This document shows positions 44,698-52,301 of a stretch of DNA of 64,000 nt, one piece after another. The number at the start of each line of letters is the position of its first letter. The stretch's first letter is position 1. The stretch comes from Methylotenera mobilis 13 (GTDB lineage Bacteria; Pseudomonadota; Gammaproteobacteria; Burkholderiales; Methylophilaceae). Position numbers and translations under genes: made by a program. Under the pieces are notes generated by a model. It had not been told where the DNA came from. It made no database searches and saw nothing but the letters and a program-made list of their open reading frames with translations. Where the stretch lies: the NCBI RefSeq assembly GCF_000384255.1, contig NZ_KB913035.1, positions 62,001-126,000 of the forward strand. The letters run 5' to 3'.

Positions 44698-44723
44698 ACA
44701 TAGTATTCAACCAGTAGTAACAT

Positions 44724-44740
44724 ACTATCAAATTGATAGT
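44724..44740. promoter_or_regulatory. HxlR operator palindrome 1
   Basis: ACTATCAAATTGATAGT is a perfect 17-base palindrome around a central A in the divergent promoter region. Confidence 0.7.
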
Positions 44741-44758
44741 GACAGTTACTTTCAGTTC

Positions 44759-44773
44759 GATAGTATCACTATC
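44759..44773. promoter_or_regulatory. HxlR operator palindrome 2
   Basis: GATAGT and ACTATC face each other across ATC, about 30 bases before the SDR gene start. It shares arms with palindrome 1. Confidence 0.65.
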
Positions 44774-44804
44774 AAGTTAGATAATCCATCCTAAGGAGAT
44801 TGAT

Positions 44805-45647
44805 ATGAGCAAGAAAGAATTAGGCGTTGCCATTGTGACAGGTGCGTCTTCAGGTATTGGCCAAGCTACAGCAGAGTTACTCGCCAATTCCGGGTATAAG
44901 GTGTACGGAACAAGCCGTAAAGAAGTGCAACCAGCTCAACGCTCTTATAAGATGATTACGCTAGATGTGAACAGTGAAGCATCGATTGAAGCTGCCATCA
45001 AAGAAATAGTCAACATTGAAGGCCGGATTGATCTAGTTGTAAACAACGCAGGATTTGGCGTAGCGCCTGGTGGTGCCGAAGAGAGCTCAATGGAACAAAC
45101 CAAGATGATTTTTGACACCAATTTTTTGGGGATTGTCCGCATGACGCGTGCCGTAGTACCCTATATGAGAAAACAGGGTAAAGGGCGAATCATCAACATC
45201 GGCTCCATCCTTGGGTTGATACCAGCACCTTACATGGCCACCTATGCCGCCACTAAGCATGCAGTAGAAGGTTACTCAGAATCTTTAGACCATGAGTTGC
45301 GAACAAGAGGCATCCGTGTTTCTGTGGTTGAACCAGGCTATACCAATACGCATTTTGAAGCCAACACTTTAGAAGTAGACGCCAAAATAGATGAATACAA
45401 TATTGCGCGGAAAGCACTCGCAAAATTGATGAAACTGGCTATTGCGGCAGGCGACGATCCCAAAGTGGTTGCCAACGTTGTATTAAAAGCTGCCAACGCT
45501 AAACATCCTAAGTTACGTTACGCTGCTGGTAAATTAGCGTGCCGGCTAAGTTTACTGAGAAGATTTGCCCCTGCGGCCTTAGTTGATATCGGCATTCGTC
45601 AAGAGCTAAAACTTGATTCACTTGAAAAAATAGCGAGTCAACCCTAG
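44805..45647 (+). CDS. short-chain dehydrogenase/reductase
   Basis: A 280-residue classical SDR with the cofactor motif TGASSGIGQATAE (about 11-23), NNAGFG, the catalytic serine in NIGSILG and YAATK (Tyr-x-x-x-Lys). Sequence after the beta-2 strand (GTSRKE, with Ser/Arg) favours NADP(H). It leads a three-gene operon with a small membrane protein and a quinone-reductase-like enzyme, behind HxlR operators; AAGGAG lies before the ATG. Reduction of a reactive carbonyl is plausible; the substrate is unknown. Confidence 0.92.
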   Translation: MSKKELGVAIVTGASSGIGQATAELLANSGYKVYGTSRKEVQPAQRSYKMITLDVNSEASIEAAIKEIVNIEGRIDLVVNNAGFGVAPGGAEESSMEQTKMIFDTNFLGIVRMTRAVVPYMRKQGKGRIINIGSILGLIPAPYMATYAATKHAVEGYSESLDHELRTRGIRVSVVEPGYTNTHFEANTLEVDAKIDEYNIARKALAKLMKLAIAAGDDPKVVANVVLKAANAKHPKLRYAAGKLACRLSLLRRFAPAALVDIGIRQELKLDSLEKIASQP

Positions 45648-45656
45648 GCAACCATC

Positions 45657-46073
45657 ATGAAATTATTCACCTTCTATCGCCTTTCAGTGTTCAGTTCAAT
45701 CTTGTTTATATTGCTGGCCATCATCTTAATGTTTGCGCCGTCCCAAATGTTAGCCAGTTGGGGAGTGGAATTAACAACCTCAGTAGGGTTGATGGCAAGA
45801 CGAATCGCAGCACTCTATATAGGTATCGCCGCGATGTTTTTCTTTGCAAGAAATGCAGAACATTCGGCAACCCGTACAGCACTTATTCACGGAACCATCA
45901 TCTCTTGCTTGATATTGGCGGCGCTTGGCGCTTACGAGCTTTATGTAGGGCATGCATCTAGCGGCATATTGCCTGCCATCTTTGTTGAAATCGGTCTTGC
46001 GCTGGCGTTTACGTATGTAGGGTGCGCATGCAACAATACAAAAAGCCTCAATAAAAACCAGAGGAAAAAATGA
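45657..46073 (+). CDS. four-helix membrane protein, DUF4345-like
   Basis: A 138-residue protein with four hydrophobic segments (about 10-30, 45-65, 75-95 and 103-123) and an ARRIAALYIGIAAMFFFARN signature like that of DUF4345 and related small membrane proteins. Middle gene of the HxlR-controlled operon, nine bases after the SDR gene and overlapping the next gene by four bases (ATGA). Function unknown. Confidence 0.75.
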   Translation: MKLFTFYRLSVFSSILFILLAIILMFAPSQMLASWGVELTTSVGLMARRIAALYIGIAAMFFFARNAEHSATRTALIHGTIISCLILAALGAYELYVGHASSGILPAIFVEIGLALAFTYVGCACNNTKSLNKNQRKK

Positions 46074-47074
46074 TGAAAGCACTTATCTTAAAGCGTTATG
46101 GCAAGTCTGATCAGCTCGCGTTTGCAGACATTTCCCCGCCTGTAATCAAGCCCGATGAAATGCTCGTCCAAGTGCATGCCGTGGGACTGAATCCGATCGA
46201 CAATATGATTCCTAAGGGAACCTTCAAAGCCATTCTCAAATTAACACTACCCGCTACCATGGGCAGCGATGTAGCAGGTGTTGTGGTAGAGGTAGGAAGT
46301 CGCGTGACCCGCTTTAAAACGGGAGATGCAGTATTCGCCAGCATTTTCGATTTAGGTACCGGCGCACTTGCTGAGTTTGCTGTTGTGCCCGAGAACGTCG
46401 CCGCCATCAAACCAACCAACCTAGATTTCGTGCAAGCAGCGTCTATCCCAATGGTAGGGCTCACGTCTTGGCAAGCCCTCAAAGAGCGGGCAAATCTCAA
46501 GCCTGGTCAGAAAGTATTCATACCTGCGGGTTCTGGCGGGATTGGCACGTTCGCGATTCAGCTCGCAAAACATCTCGGCGCAAAAGTGGGAACAACAACC
46601 AGCACGGGTAACGTAGATCTAGTAAAACGCCTCGGCGCTGATGAAGTAATCGATTACAAGAAGCAAGCATTTGAAGATGTACTACAGGGTTACGACGCAG
46701 TGCTAGGCACTGTGAGAGGTGATGGAATCGAGAAATCACTTCGTATATTAAAACCAGAGAGTAAGGTCGTGTCGCTCATCGGCCCACCAGACGCTGCGTT
46801 CGCTCATGCCCGAGGCATGAACTTCCTCATGAAGTTTATATTTGGGCTGATTAGCTACAAGATAATTCGCCAAGCCAAGAAGCGGAATGTCGAGTATTCA
46901 TTCTTGTTTGCACATCCTGATGGCCAGCAACTAGGAGAGATAGGAAAGCTTCTAGAGGCAGGCGTCATACAACCAGTCATCGATAAAATATTTCCGTTTA
47001 ATCAAGCAAAAGAAGCACTTGCCTACCTTGAAGCAGGCAGAGCCAAGGGAAAAGTCGTGGTTAAAATTATTTGA
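46070..47074 (+). CDS. NADP-dependent quinone oxidoreductase-like enzyme (MDR family)
   Basis: A 334-residue medium-chain reductase of the zinc-independent quinone oxidoreductase type. It has the N-terminal GroES-like domain (VGLNPIDNMIPKG, LPATMGSDVAGVVVEVG) and a Rossmann domain with AGSGGIGTFAIQLAKHLGA (about 153-171), and ends ARAKGKVVVKII. The structural zinc cysteines are absent. The enzymes reduce quinones or alpha,beta-unsaturated carbonyls with NADPH, consistent with an electrophile-responsive HxlR operon. Tandem ATGs at 46070 and 46073 are both possible. Confidence 0.92.
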   Translation: MMKALILKRYGKSDQLAFADISPPVIKPDEMLVQVHAVGLNPIDNMIPKGTFKAILKLTLPATMGSDVAGVVVEVGSRVTRFKTGDAVFASIFDLGTGALAEFAVVPENVAAIKPTNLDFVQAASIPMVGLTSWQALKERANLKPGQKVFIPAGSGGIGTFAIQLAKHLGAKVGTTTSTGNVDLVKRLGADEVIDYKKQAFEDVLQGYDAVLGTVRGDGIEKSLRILKPESKVVSLIGPPDAAFAHARGMNFLMKFIFGLISYKIIRQAKKRNVEYSFLFAHPDGQQLGEIGKLLEAGVIQPVIDKIFPFNQAKEALAYLEAGRAKGKVVVKII

Positions 47075-47168
47075 ATACGTCTACACTCAGTGGAACCCAT
47101 CGCCACGCGACTTAGCTTCGTCATGATAAACTGGCTCCAGTCTATCAACTAAGATCAAATATCAAACA

Positions 47169-48032
47169 ATGATTCAATACAACCCAAAAGACTGGATTAT
47201 CTTTATCTTCCGTTTTCACGAGTCGGATACCTTTCGACGGCTCATCCCCATGATGATATTCATTGGGCTGTACGCTGGCGGCATTGCCTACTTAGAGTTA
47301 GAGTTTTGGCAACTTTCCGATAAAAGTCATGTGAAGAATATCCCGTTAATGCACACCACGGTCGGGTTTGTTTTGTCCTTACTATTGGCTTACAGAACCA
47401 ACACCGCTTATGAACGCTGGTGGGAAGGCAGAAAAACATTTGGCGCACTCGTCAACAACAGCCGCAATCTGGCGCTCAAACTTTCCGCTTACTTATCTGA
47501 AGAAAGTGACCGCAACTTCTTTAGAAAAGCCATCCCGACCTATGCCTCAGTGCTCTCTAATCACCTATCCAACGAAGAAGTCGGCCAAATGCTGTTTGAA
47601 GGTTTAGCGTTACAAATCAACCAGCACAATCACGCCCCCAACCAAGTGGCTAAAATCCTGTTTCAAAAAGCCAACGAGCTATACACATCAGGCAAAATCA
47701 CAGGCGACCAGTTCTATATCATCAACGACGAACTACAATCGTTTACCAGTATTTGCGGCATTTGTGAACGAATTAAAAACACCCCAATCCCCTACTCTTA
47801 TAGTGCATTTATTAAGAAATTTATCTTCTTTTATGTCATGACACTGCCATTTGGCTACGTGTTCAGCTTGGGCTATTACGTGATACCCGTTGTCGTGTTT
47901 ATTTTCTATGTGCTAGCCAGCTTAGAACTGATTGCCGAAGAGATTGAAGACCCATTTGGTAATGATGATAACGATTTACCTACCAAGAAAATTGCGGCGA
48001 ATATTAAAAAGCATGTAGAAGAGTTGCTGTAA
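47169..48032 (+). CDS. bestrophin-family anion channel
   Basis: A 287-residue bestrophin (former UPF0187). Signature: RTNTAYERWWEGRKTFGALVNNSRNLALKL (abridged as AYERWWEGRK), preceded by two hydrophobic segments, with ELIAEEIEDPFGNDDNDLP near the C-terminus, the region that gates human bestrophin. Bacterial members form pentameric channels for monovalent ions. Single gene, convergent with lrgB. Confidence 0.92.
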   Translation: MIQYNPKDWIIFIFRFHESDTFRRLIPMMIFIGLYAGGIAYLELEFWQLSDKSHVKNIPLMHTTVGFVLSLLLAYRTNTAYERWWEGRKTFGALVNNSRNLALKLSAYLSEESDRNFFRKAIPTYASVLSNHLSNEEVGQMLFEGLALQINQHNHAPNQVAKILFQKANELYTSGKITGDQFYIINDELQSFTSICGICERIKNTPIPYSYSAFIKKFIFFYVMTLPFGYVFSLGYYVIPVVVFIFYVLASLELIAEEIEDPFGNDDNDLPTKKIAANIKKHVEELL

Positions 48033-48061
48033 GCACCGATAGCCCATACAATTAGGGTGGG

Positions 48062-48080
48062 TGGGCAATGATTGCCCACG
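48062..48080. repeat. REP-like palindrome
   Basis: GTGGGCAAT and ATTGCCCAC form a nearly gapless palindrome between two convergent genes, preceded by AGGGTGG. Short GTGGGCA-type palindromes recur between genes in many proteobacteria; only one copy is evident here. Confidence 0.45.
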
Positions 48081-48128
48081 TAGCGCTTTATATTCATGCA
48101 TGGGTAGCGAGTTATCCACCGACCTTAA

Positions 48129-48860
48129 CTAAGCACGAATATACCCAATAATAAATGGTAATAACACGGCACTCAATACGCCATTTAAGCCCATTGCCAT
48201 ACTCGCATATGTGCCAGCTTCATCATTAATGCTAAACGCACGGGTAATGCCTAAACCGTGCGCACCCACACCAATGGCAGTGCCGCGCATCCACCAATGT
48301 TGGATATTGAGCGCATTGAAAATATACGGCGCTAAGATAGAACCCAACATGCCCGTAATCACCGTAAACACAGCGGTGAGGGTGGGTGATACATGAATGC
48401 GCTCGGCAATGCCCATGGCAATAGGTGCGGTGACGGATTTTGCATACATGCTGCCGACAATCGTACTACCAGCCCCCATGCTTTTCGCAATCATTACCCC
48501 TACAAAAATCGACACTGCACTGCCAATAGTTAATGCGAGTGTAATGGGGAATAGCTTACCTTTTAAATCATTAAAGCCACGATAAATGGGCACAGCTAAC
48601 GCCACCGTTGCTGTCCCCAATAAAAAATGCACAAACTGCGCGCCTTCAAAGTATTTTTGGTAAGGCATATCCATGAATGAAATAATGCAAGTGACCAATA
48701 ACACCGAAATGGCGACAGGGCTAAAAACAGGGTGGCGATTCACTTTAACGTAAATCATGTAACCTAGTTGGTAGGTCGCTAACGTGAGCACCAGCGCAAA
48801 TAATGGGTCACCGGAAAGATACACCCAAATTTCAGAGATCGGTAAGCGGTCATTCGTCAT
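48129..48860 (-). CDS. lrgB: LrgB/CidB-family membrane protein
   Basis: A 243-residue polytopic protein with the LrgB hallmark GSMYAKSVTAPIAMGIAERI (about 140-160) and HGLGITRAF. With LrgA it forms a holin-like pair that affects murein hydrolase activity, autolysis or export of small acids. I start it at ATG 48860, where GGAAGG lies six bases before; a TTG-type start 15 codons upstream is inside lrgA. It overlaps lrgA by 11 bases. Confidence 0.92.
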   Translation of the reverse strand: MTNDRLPISEIWVYLSGDPLFALVLTLATYQLGYMIYVKVNRHPVFSPVAISVLLVTCIISFMDMPYQKYFEGAQFVHFLLGTATVALAVPIYRGFNDLKGKLFPITLALTIGSAVSIFVGVMIAKSMGAGSTIVGSMYAKSVTAPIAMGIAERIHVSPTLTAVFTVITGMLGSILAPYIFNALNIQHWWMRGTAIGVGAHGLGITRAFSINDEAGTYASMAMGLNGVLSAVLLPFIIGYIRA

Positions 48861-49197
48861 GGGTCGCCTTCCAGAAAAACTTAAGCACCAATGCGGTGAC
48901 AGCAATCGTCAGCACCACACTCACTAATAATGCCAAAGTGACCGCTAATCCATGCGTTTTCAGGTCGGGTAAAAATAACACTACACCCACAGATGCCGGC
49001 ACAAACAGCAAACCCAAGTGTTGACGGAACGTATCAGCCACCATCCCCAACGGCTGGTTAACCTCGCCTTTAATCACCAAAAAGCTGAGTAATAACAGCA
49101 AACCAATCACAGGGCCCGGAATATCAGGAATAAAGAATTTAGAGATTAACTCCCCCATTCCTTGCCAGATTAAGATTTGTACTAGGCCGTCTATCAC
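48850..49197 (-). CDS. lrgA: LrgA/CidA-family holin-like protein
   Basis: A 115-residue protein with four hydrophobic segments and the LrgA signature IPDIPGPVIGLLLLL followed by LLFVPASVGVVLF. Start is GTG. First gene of the lrgAB pair. Members resemble phage holins and are thought to form small oligomeric pores. No adjacent LysR or two-component regulator is present. Confidence 0.92.
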   Translation of the reverse strand: MIDGLVQILIWQGMGELISKFFIPDIPGPVIGLLLLLSFLVIKGEVNQPLGMVADTFRQHLGLLFVPASVGVVLFLPDLKTHGLAVTLALLVSVVLTIAVTALVLKFFWKATHDE

Positions 49198-49259
49198 TGT
49201 TGAGAATTTCTTAAAAATAATTGTAGATAGATTGTAATGGGTTACTGATTTTTTTCAAT

Positions 49260-49289
49260 GTAACCATCCCTATTTTAAGGGATGGTTAC
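49260..49289. repeat. perfect 12-bp hairpin
   Basis: GTAACCATCCCT and AGGGATGGTTAC pair perfectly across ATTTTA, between lrgA and the accessory membrane-protein gene. Neither side has a T run expected of an intrinsic terminator. Confidence 0.7.
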
Positions 49290-49325
49290 ACGGGAAACAT
49301 TAAAAAATGGTGGAGTTTTTTATAT

Positions 49326-50333
49326 TCAAAGCAATTTTTTACCAATCAATGTCACTCTATCAAACGAATAAACATGCTCTCTTGGGCTCTCACCACACCT
49401 ACCAACTATTCTTCTTGGAAATTCTGGCTCACCGTTTTCTAAATAAACCTTCGCACCACAGATATTGCATGTTGACACATACTTGGTTAATCGAACTTCT
49501 TTATGAGATAGCTCATCCTTTTCATTTTTAATAGTAACAAGTTCTTGAAGCACATTGGATTCTTTATACTTAACAAACCAATCAGAGGCCATGATGACTT
49601 TGTCCTCAACAAATCTATCCGCTCTGTCTTTATAAGATTTTGCAATTAAATACCCAATAAAAAATGATACTAATAAAGCCAATGTCTTAGTTGTAATTAT
49701 GCTTGGATTTAAAAACCAATTTAAATAAACCAAATAGGCAACTGAGGTGATTACAATAATTGAAATGATTGGATAAAGAATCATTAACCATTTCCTTAAC
49801 CCTGACATTGCCAACTCTCTGCTTAACATTATTTTTGCAAAAATTGTCGCTTGAATTTCTTTTACTGGGGTATATTCGATCTCCCCTTCCTTAGCTTCAT
49901 ATTTTTTTAAAAGATTACTTTTGGTTTCAAGTATAGGCAGCCCAACAAGTTTGTACTTTGAGGCGTTCCCCTGACCGCCGATAGTTGATGTCTTTTCAAT
50001 CCATGGATAGCAATTTAATCCTTCTTGTTGGGCAAAACGTGAGAGAGGGCTCTCGATTTGAACTTTAATTTTATCTTCTAATTTTGTATAAATTGGATTT
50101 AACCAATTACTTGCTTTACTCTCCTCAGCTTCTGGCAAAACTCCTTTTTGTATCTCTTTTGATGTGAATGTGGGCTGGCTAAAAACTTCCTGACTTGAAA
50201 TTCTTCTTAGCGTTTCTGTAGCAATAAATTGAAGAACATTGTAGTCATAGGTATTTGGATTGTCCTTAGATATAAATTTGATTAAACAATTTGCAAGTTG
50301 TTTTAATTGTTCTTGATTTTTCAACTCATCCAT
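49326..50333 (-). CDS. membrane protein with zinc-ribbon-like C-terminus, unknown
   Basis: A 335-residue protein I do not recognise. The N-terminal 185 residues are soluble and polar, two adjacent hydrophobic segments follow (about 187-209 and 220-238), and a cytoplasmic tail ends with a cysteine module: CNICGAKV, then CGESPREHVYSFD (about 292-330), which looks like a zinc ribbon with a His ligand. Strongly AT-rich codon use. It is divergent from a two-gene unit containing a CoiA-like protein. Two-helix membrane proteins with soluble sensors are common in accessory and defence islands, but nothing here proves such a role. Confidence 0.75.
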   Translation of the reverse strand: MDELKNQEQLKQLANCLIKFISKDNPNTYDYNVLQFIATETLRRISSQEVFSQPTFTSKEIQKGVLPEAEESKASNWLNPIYTKLEDKIKVQIESPLSRFAQQEGLNCYPWIEKTSTIGGQGNASKYKLVGLPILETKSNLLKKYEAKEGEIEYTPVKEIQATIFAKIMLSRELAMSGLRKWLMILYPIISIIVITSVAYLVYLNWFLNPSIITTKTLALLVSFFIGYLIAKSYKDRADRFVEDKVIMASDWFVKYKESNVLQELVTIKNEKDELSHKEVRLTKYVSTCNICGAKVYLENGEPEFPRRIVGRCGESPREHVYSFDRVTLIGKKLL

Positions 50334-50425
50334 AACCTACACAACCTCCAATTAACATGTTTAAGGATTTTTGCCATCTCTAAAAAGACCTAACCTAACC
50401 CTACTTAATTATTAGGAGGGTAAAA

Positions 50426-50659
50426 ATGGTACTTTCTAAATACTACTACATCAATAATGTCCCTGTTCAAATTAGGTACTTGCCATCAGGAGACATCGCA
50501 ATATGGCATCCATGCAACCAAGAGATTGCATACATTATTGATGGTGTTTGTCGTAATCGCGGGCGCTGGAATAGTCATTACAACAATTGGATTGTATTTA
50601 GCCAATTCAAGCATAAAGTCATAAATGATATTAAAAGTAGAGGTAGTAATAATGGCTAA
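50426..50659 (+). CDS. small unknown protein
   Basis: A 77-residue protein, rich in tyrosine, tryptophan and asparagine (KYYYINNVPVQIRYLPSGD, IWHPCNQEIAYIIDG, RNRGRWNSHYNNW). A beta-rich fold seems likely. A strong ribosome-binding site (TTAGGAGGGTAAAAATG) supports it. Its end overlaps the next gene by eight bases, so the two should be coupled. No family recognised. Confidence 0.7.
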   Translation: MVLSKYYYINNVPVQIRYLPSGDIAIWHPCNQEIAYIIDGVCRNRGRWNSHYNNWIVFSQFKHKVINDIKSRGSNNG

Positions 50660-51284
50660 TACCTCTCAGAATATTCCGTATGCTATTAATGTTGAAACTG
50701 GCCGAAGAATTAAGCCTGAAGAAGGTTCGAATAATGCAAGAAAGGGTTTGTATGAGTGCTTTAACCCAGAATGTAGAAATCATGTATTTGTTTCTATAAG
50801 TAAAAATGGGCGAGCATTTTTTAAACATTACCCAAATAAAAATGATGTAATTGATTATAAAAACGCACATTCAAAATCGCAGGATACTCACACACGAGCC
50901 ATCGAATTACTTAGTCATTTTTTTAAGAATGGGCTGGAGAGAAAGTCACCCATGCCACTGCTATTGTTCGAGACACCAGATGGTGTACAAAAGATTTTAC
51001 CTTTTTTACCTAAATGTATCATTAAAAAGGAGTTCACAATTGAAGCAATAAATAAACGAATTGACCTTGCGATTGTGGACGAAAATAACAACCCTATATT
51101 ATTAATAGAAGTTAATCATAAACACCCAGTCCCGTTAGAAAAGGAGATTGCCTTGAAGCAATTTTGGTGGATAGAGGTCAATGCGAAAGATGTAATAAAT
51201 GACCCGAGCAATCTTGTGGTTAGGAAGCACAGAAATTTCCCATACGAGTTTGACTTACTTGGAGCACAAGATATTCTTTTTTAA
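50652..51284 (+). CDS. CoiA-like putative nuclease
   Basis: A 210-residue protein resembling the CoiA competence-protein layout. It has an N-terminal zinc finger (YECFNPECRNHVFVS, about 34-48), then GRAFFKHYP and SKSQDTHTRAIELL as in the family's H-x(n)-H region, then a restriction-fold core KRIDLAIVDENNNPILLIEVN, in which Asp and the E-x-N replace a PD...E-x-K signature. ATG 50652 is preceded by AGAGGTAG. No transformation genes are adjacent and the composition is AT-rich, so a role in mobile-element or defence biology is as likely as competence. Activity is unproven, since the usual lysine is asparagine. Confidence 0.65.
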   Translation: MANTSQNIPYAINVETGRRIKPEEGSNNARKGLYECFNPECRNHVFVSISKNGRAFFKHYPNKNDVIDYKNAHSKSQDTHTRAIELLSHFFKNGLERKSPMPLLLFETPDGVQKILPFLPKCIIKKEFTIEAINKRIDLAIVDENNNPILLIEVNHKHPVPLEKEIALKQFWWIEVNAKDVINDPSNLVVRKHRNFPYEFDLLGAQDILF

Positions 51285-51861
51285 TTTACGTTTGAGTTGC
51301 ATATTTAATGCGAGTTTATCCGAGATTAACTCGTGTTGTAATCAAAATGATATTGCAAAAAATTAAGGTGTTTACGCCGTTAAGTTTTCGTGCTCGCATG
51401 GTTTGTATAACCCCTTTGCCGCACGTAGGCTTGAGCAAGCAAAAGTAAAGTAACTCAGCGAGAGGGAATGGTGAAGATTTAGATTATTACGCATCATACT
51501 TGGCTACGAGCTTGGCTTATTTTTGTTTACTCACCCCAAATGTGTGAAATAGTTACAACATGGAATAAATTGTAACAATTATTGACTTTAAAGTTGACAT
51601 AAATTTTCTTTCCGTTTTTCAGGGTTATCGAGGCTACAAAAACTATCTGATAACCCTCTGGTATATCCAACGGCAACTTAAGTTGGCTCATTTGGCTTCA
51701 CCCCCTTTCTGTTGCTTAAATTTTCGAGTTCCCGCTCGAATGCAACGGTTAAGGTTAATAAAACCAACAGCGTCCTAACAACAAACCTGAAATTTTCCCC
51801 TTAAGAAAATGCATTATCAAAACTAACTGGTTTTGATAGGAAAAATTTATTCAATTAAACT
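51285..51861. other. 577-base non-coding region with serial inverted repeats
   Basis: No gene is credible. The second half is unusually structured: AGGGTTATC/GATAACCCT (51622-51658), the palindrome CAACTTAAGTTG (51674-51685), a two-level dyad GTTGC/GCAAC (51711-51746) enclosing TTCGAG/CTCGAA, and TATCAAAAC/GTTTTGATA (51815-51838). This could be a folded RNA, or the remains of a mobile-element end. Confidence 0.55.
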
Positions 51862-52035
51862 TTACTTCTCTTTACGCACACCTTTAAAAGGTGTGCCATT
51901 GGCTTTTTGATCCATAAACTGACCATTATTTAAATCTCGTTTAGTCCATTTATCATTTTGAGGGTTATAGACTTGTGAGCGGTCACGTACGGCACCATTT
52001 CTATGCCCATCACCTTTAGGTGGATTAGTAGCCAT
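51862..52035 (-). CDS. conserved 57-residue protein (MATNPPKGDGHRNGA type)
   Basis: Counted from the ATG at 52035 the product is 57 residues: MATNPPKGDGHRNGAVRDRS at the start, NPQNDKWTKRD in the middle and FMDQKANGTPFKGVRKEK at the end. It is basic and glycine-rich, probably disordered. I recall nearly the same small protein annotated as hypothetical in many unrelated proteobacteria. A longer frame extends 33 codons upstream but runs through AT-rich direct repeats and is unlike the family. The ribosome-binding site is weak. Function unknown. Confidence 0.7.
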   Translation of the reverse strand: MATNPPKGDGHRNGAVRDRSQVYNPQNDKWTKRDLNNGQFMDQKANGTPFKGVRKEK

Positions 52036-52051
52036 ACAACTGTGGTTTAAG

Positions 52052-52181
52052 GCATAAGCTGCGATTTTAAACCGAGTGAAAACAACTATTCTTACAATCA
52101 TATTTAACCAAATGTCGCTACTAGGTATAGGCAAATGTTGCGATTTTATAATGCACTGATATGCATAAATTGCGATTTTAA
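52052..52181. repeat. three direct repeats with core TGCGATTTTA
   Basis: GCATAAGCTGCGATTTTAA (52052-52070) and GCATAAATTGCGATTTTAA (52163-52181) match at all but two bases. A third, partial copy, GCAAATGTTGCGATTTTA, lies at 52131-52148. They sit upstream of the 57-residue protein gene and beyond the end of copA. Confidence 0.7.
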
Positions 52182-52197
52182 TTTTTATATAAAACTT

Positions 52198-52218
52198 CCG
52201 CTTTGGGGGACAAAGCGG
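52198..52218 (-). terminator. terminator of the copper operon
   Basis: CCGCTTTG and CAAAGCGG form an 8-bp stem over five bases. The minus-strand reading continues AAGTTTTATAT, about 85 bases after the copA stop codon. Confidence 0.65.
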
Positions 52219-52301
52219 CTATTCCATTTTTGTGAATTGATCTCTATAGACTATCCAAAGCAGACGTTCAAAATACACTAGATATTGATTGAATAATTGT
52301 A

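Noticed and set aside
49260-49289. Strong hairpin read as an intrinsic terminator
   Set aside because: Neither strand has a T run directly after the stem; listed as a repeat instead.
51285-51861. Retron-type non-coding RNA
   Set aside because: The region is structured but no reverse transcriptase gene lies nearby.
52036-52134. N-terminal extension of the 57-residue protein
   Set aside because: The extra 33 codons run through the direct repeats and do not resemble the conserved family start MATNPPK.
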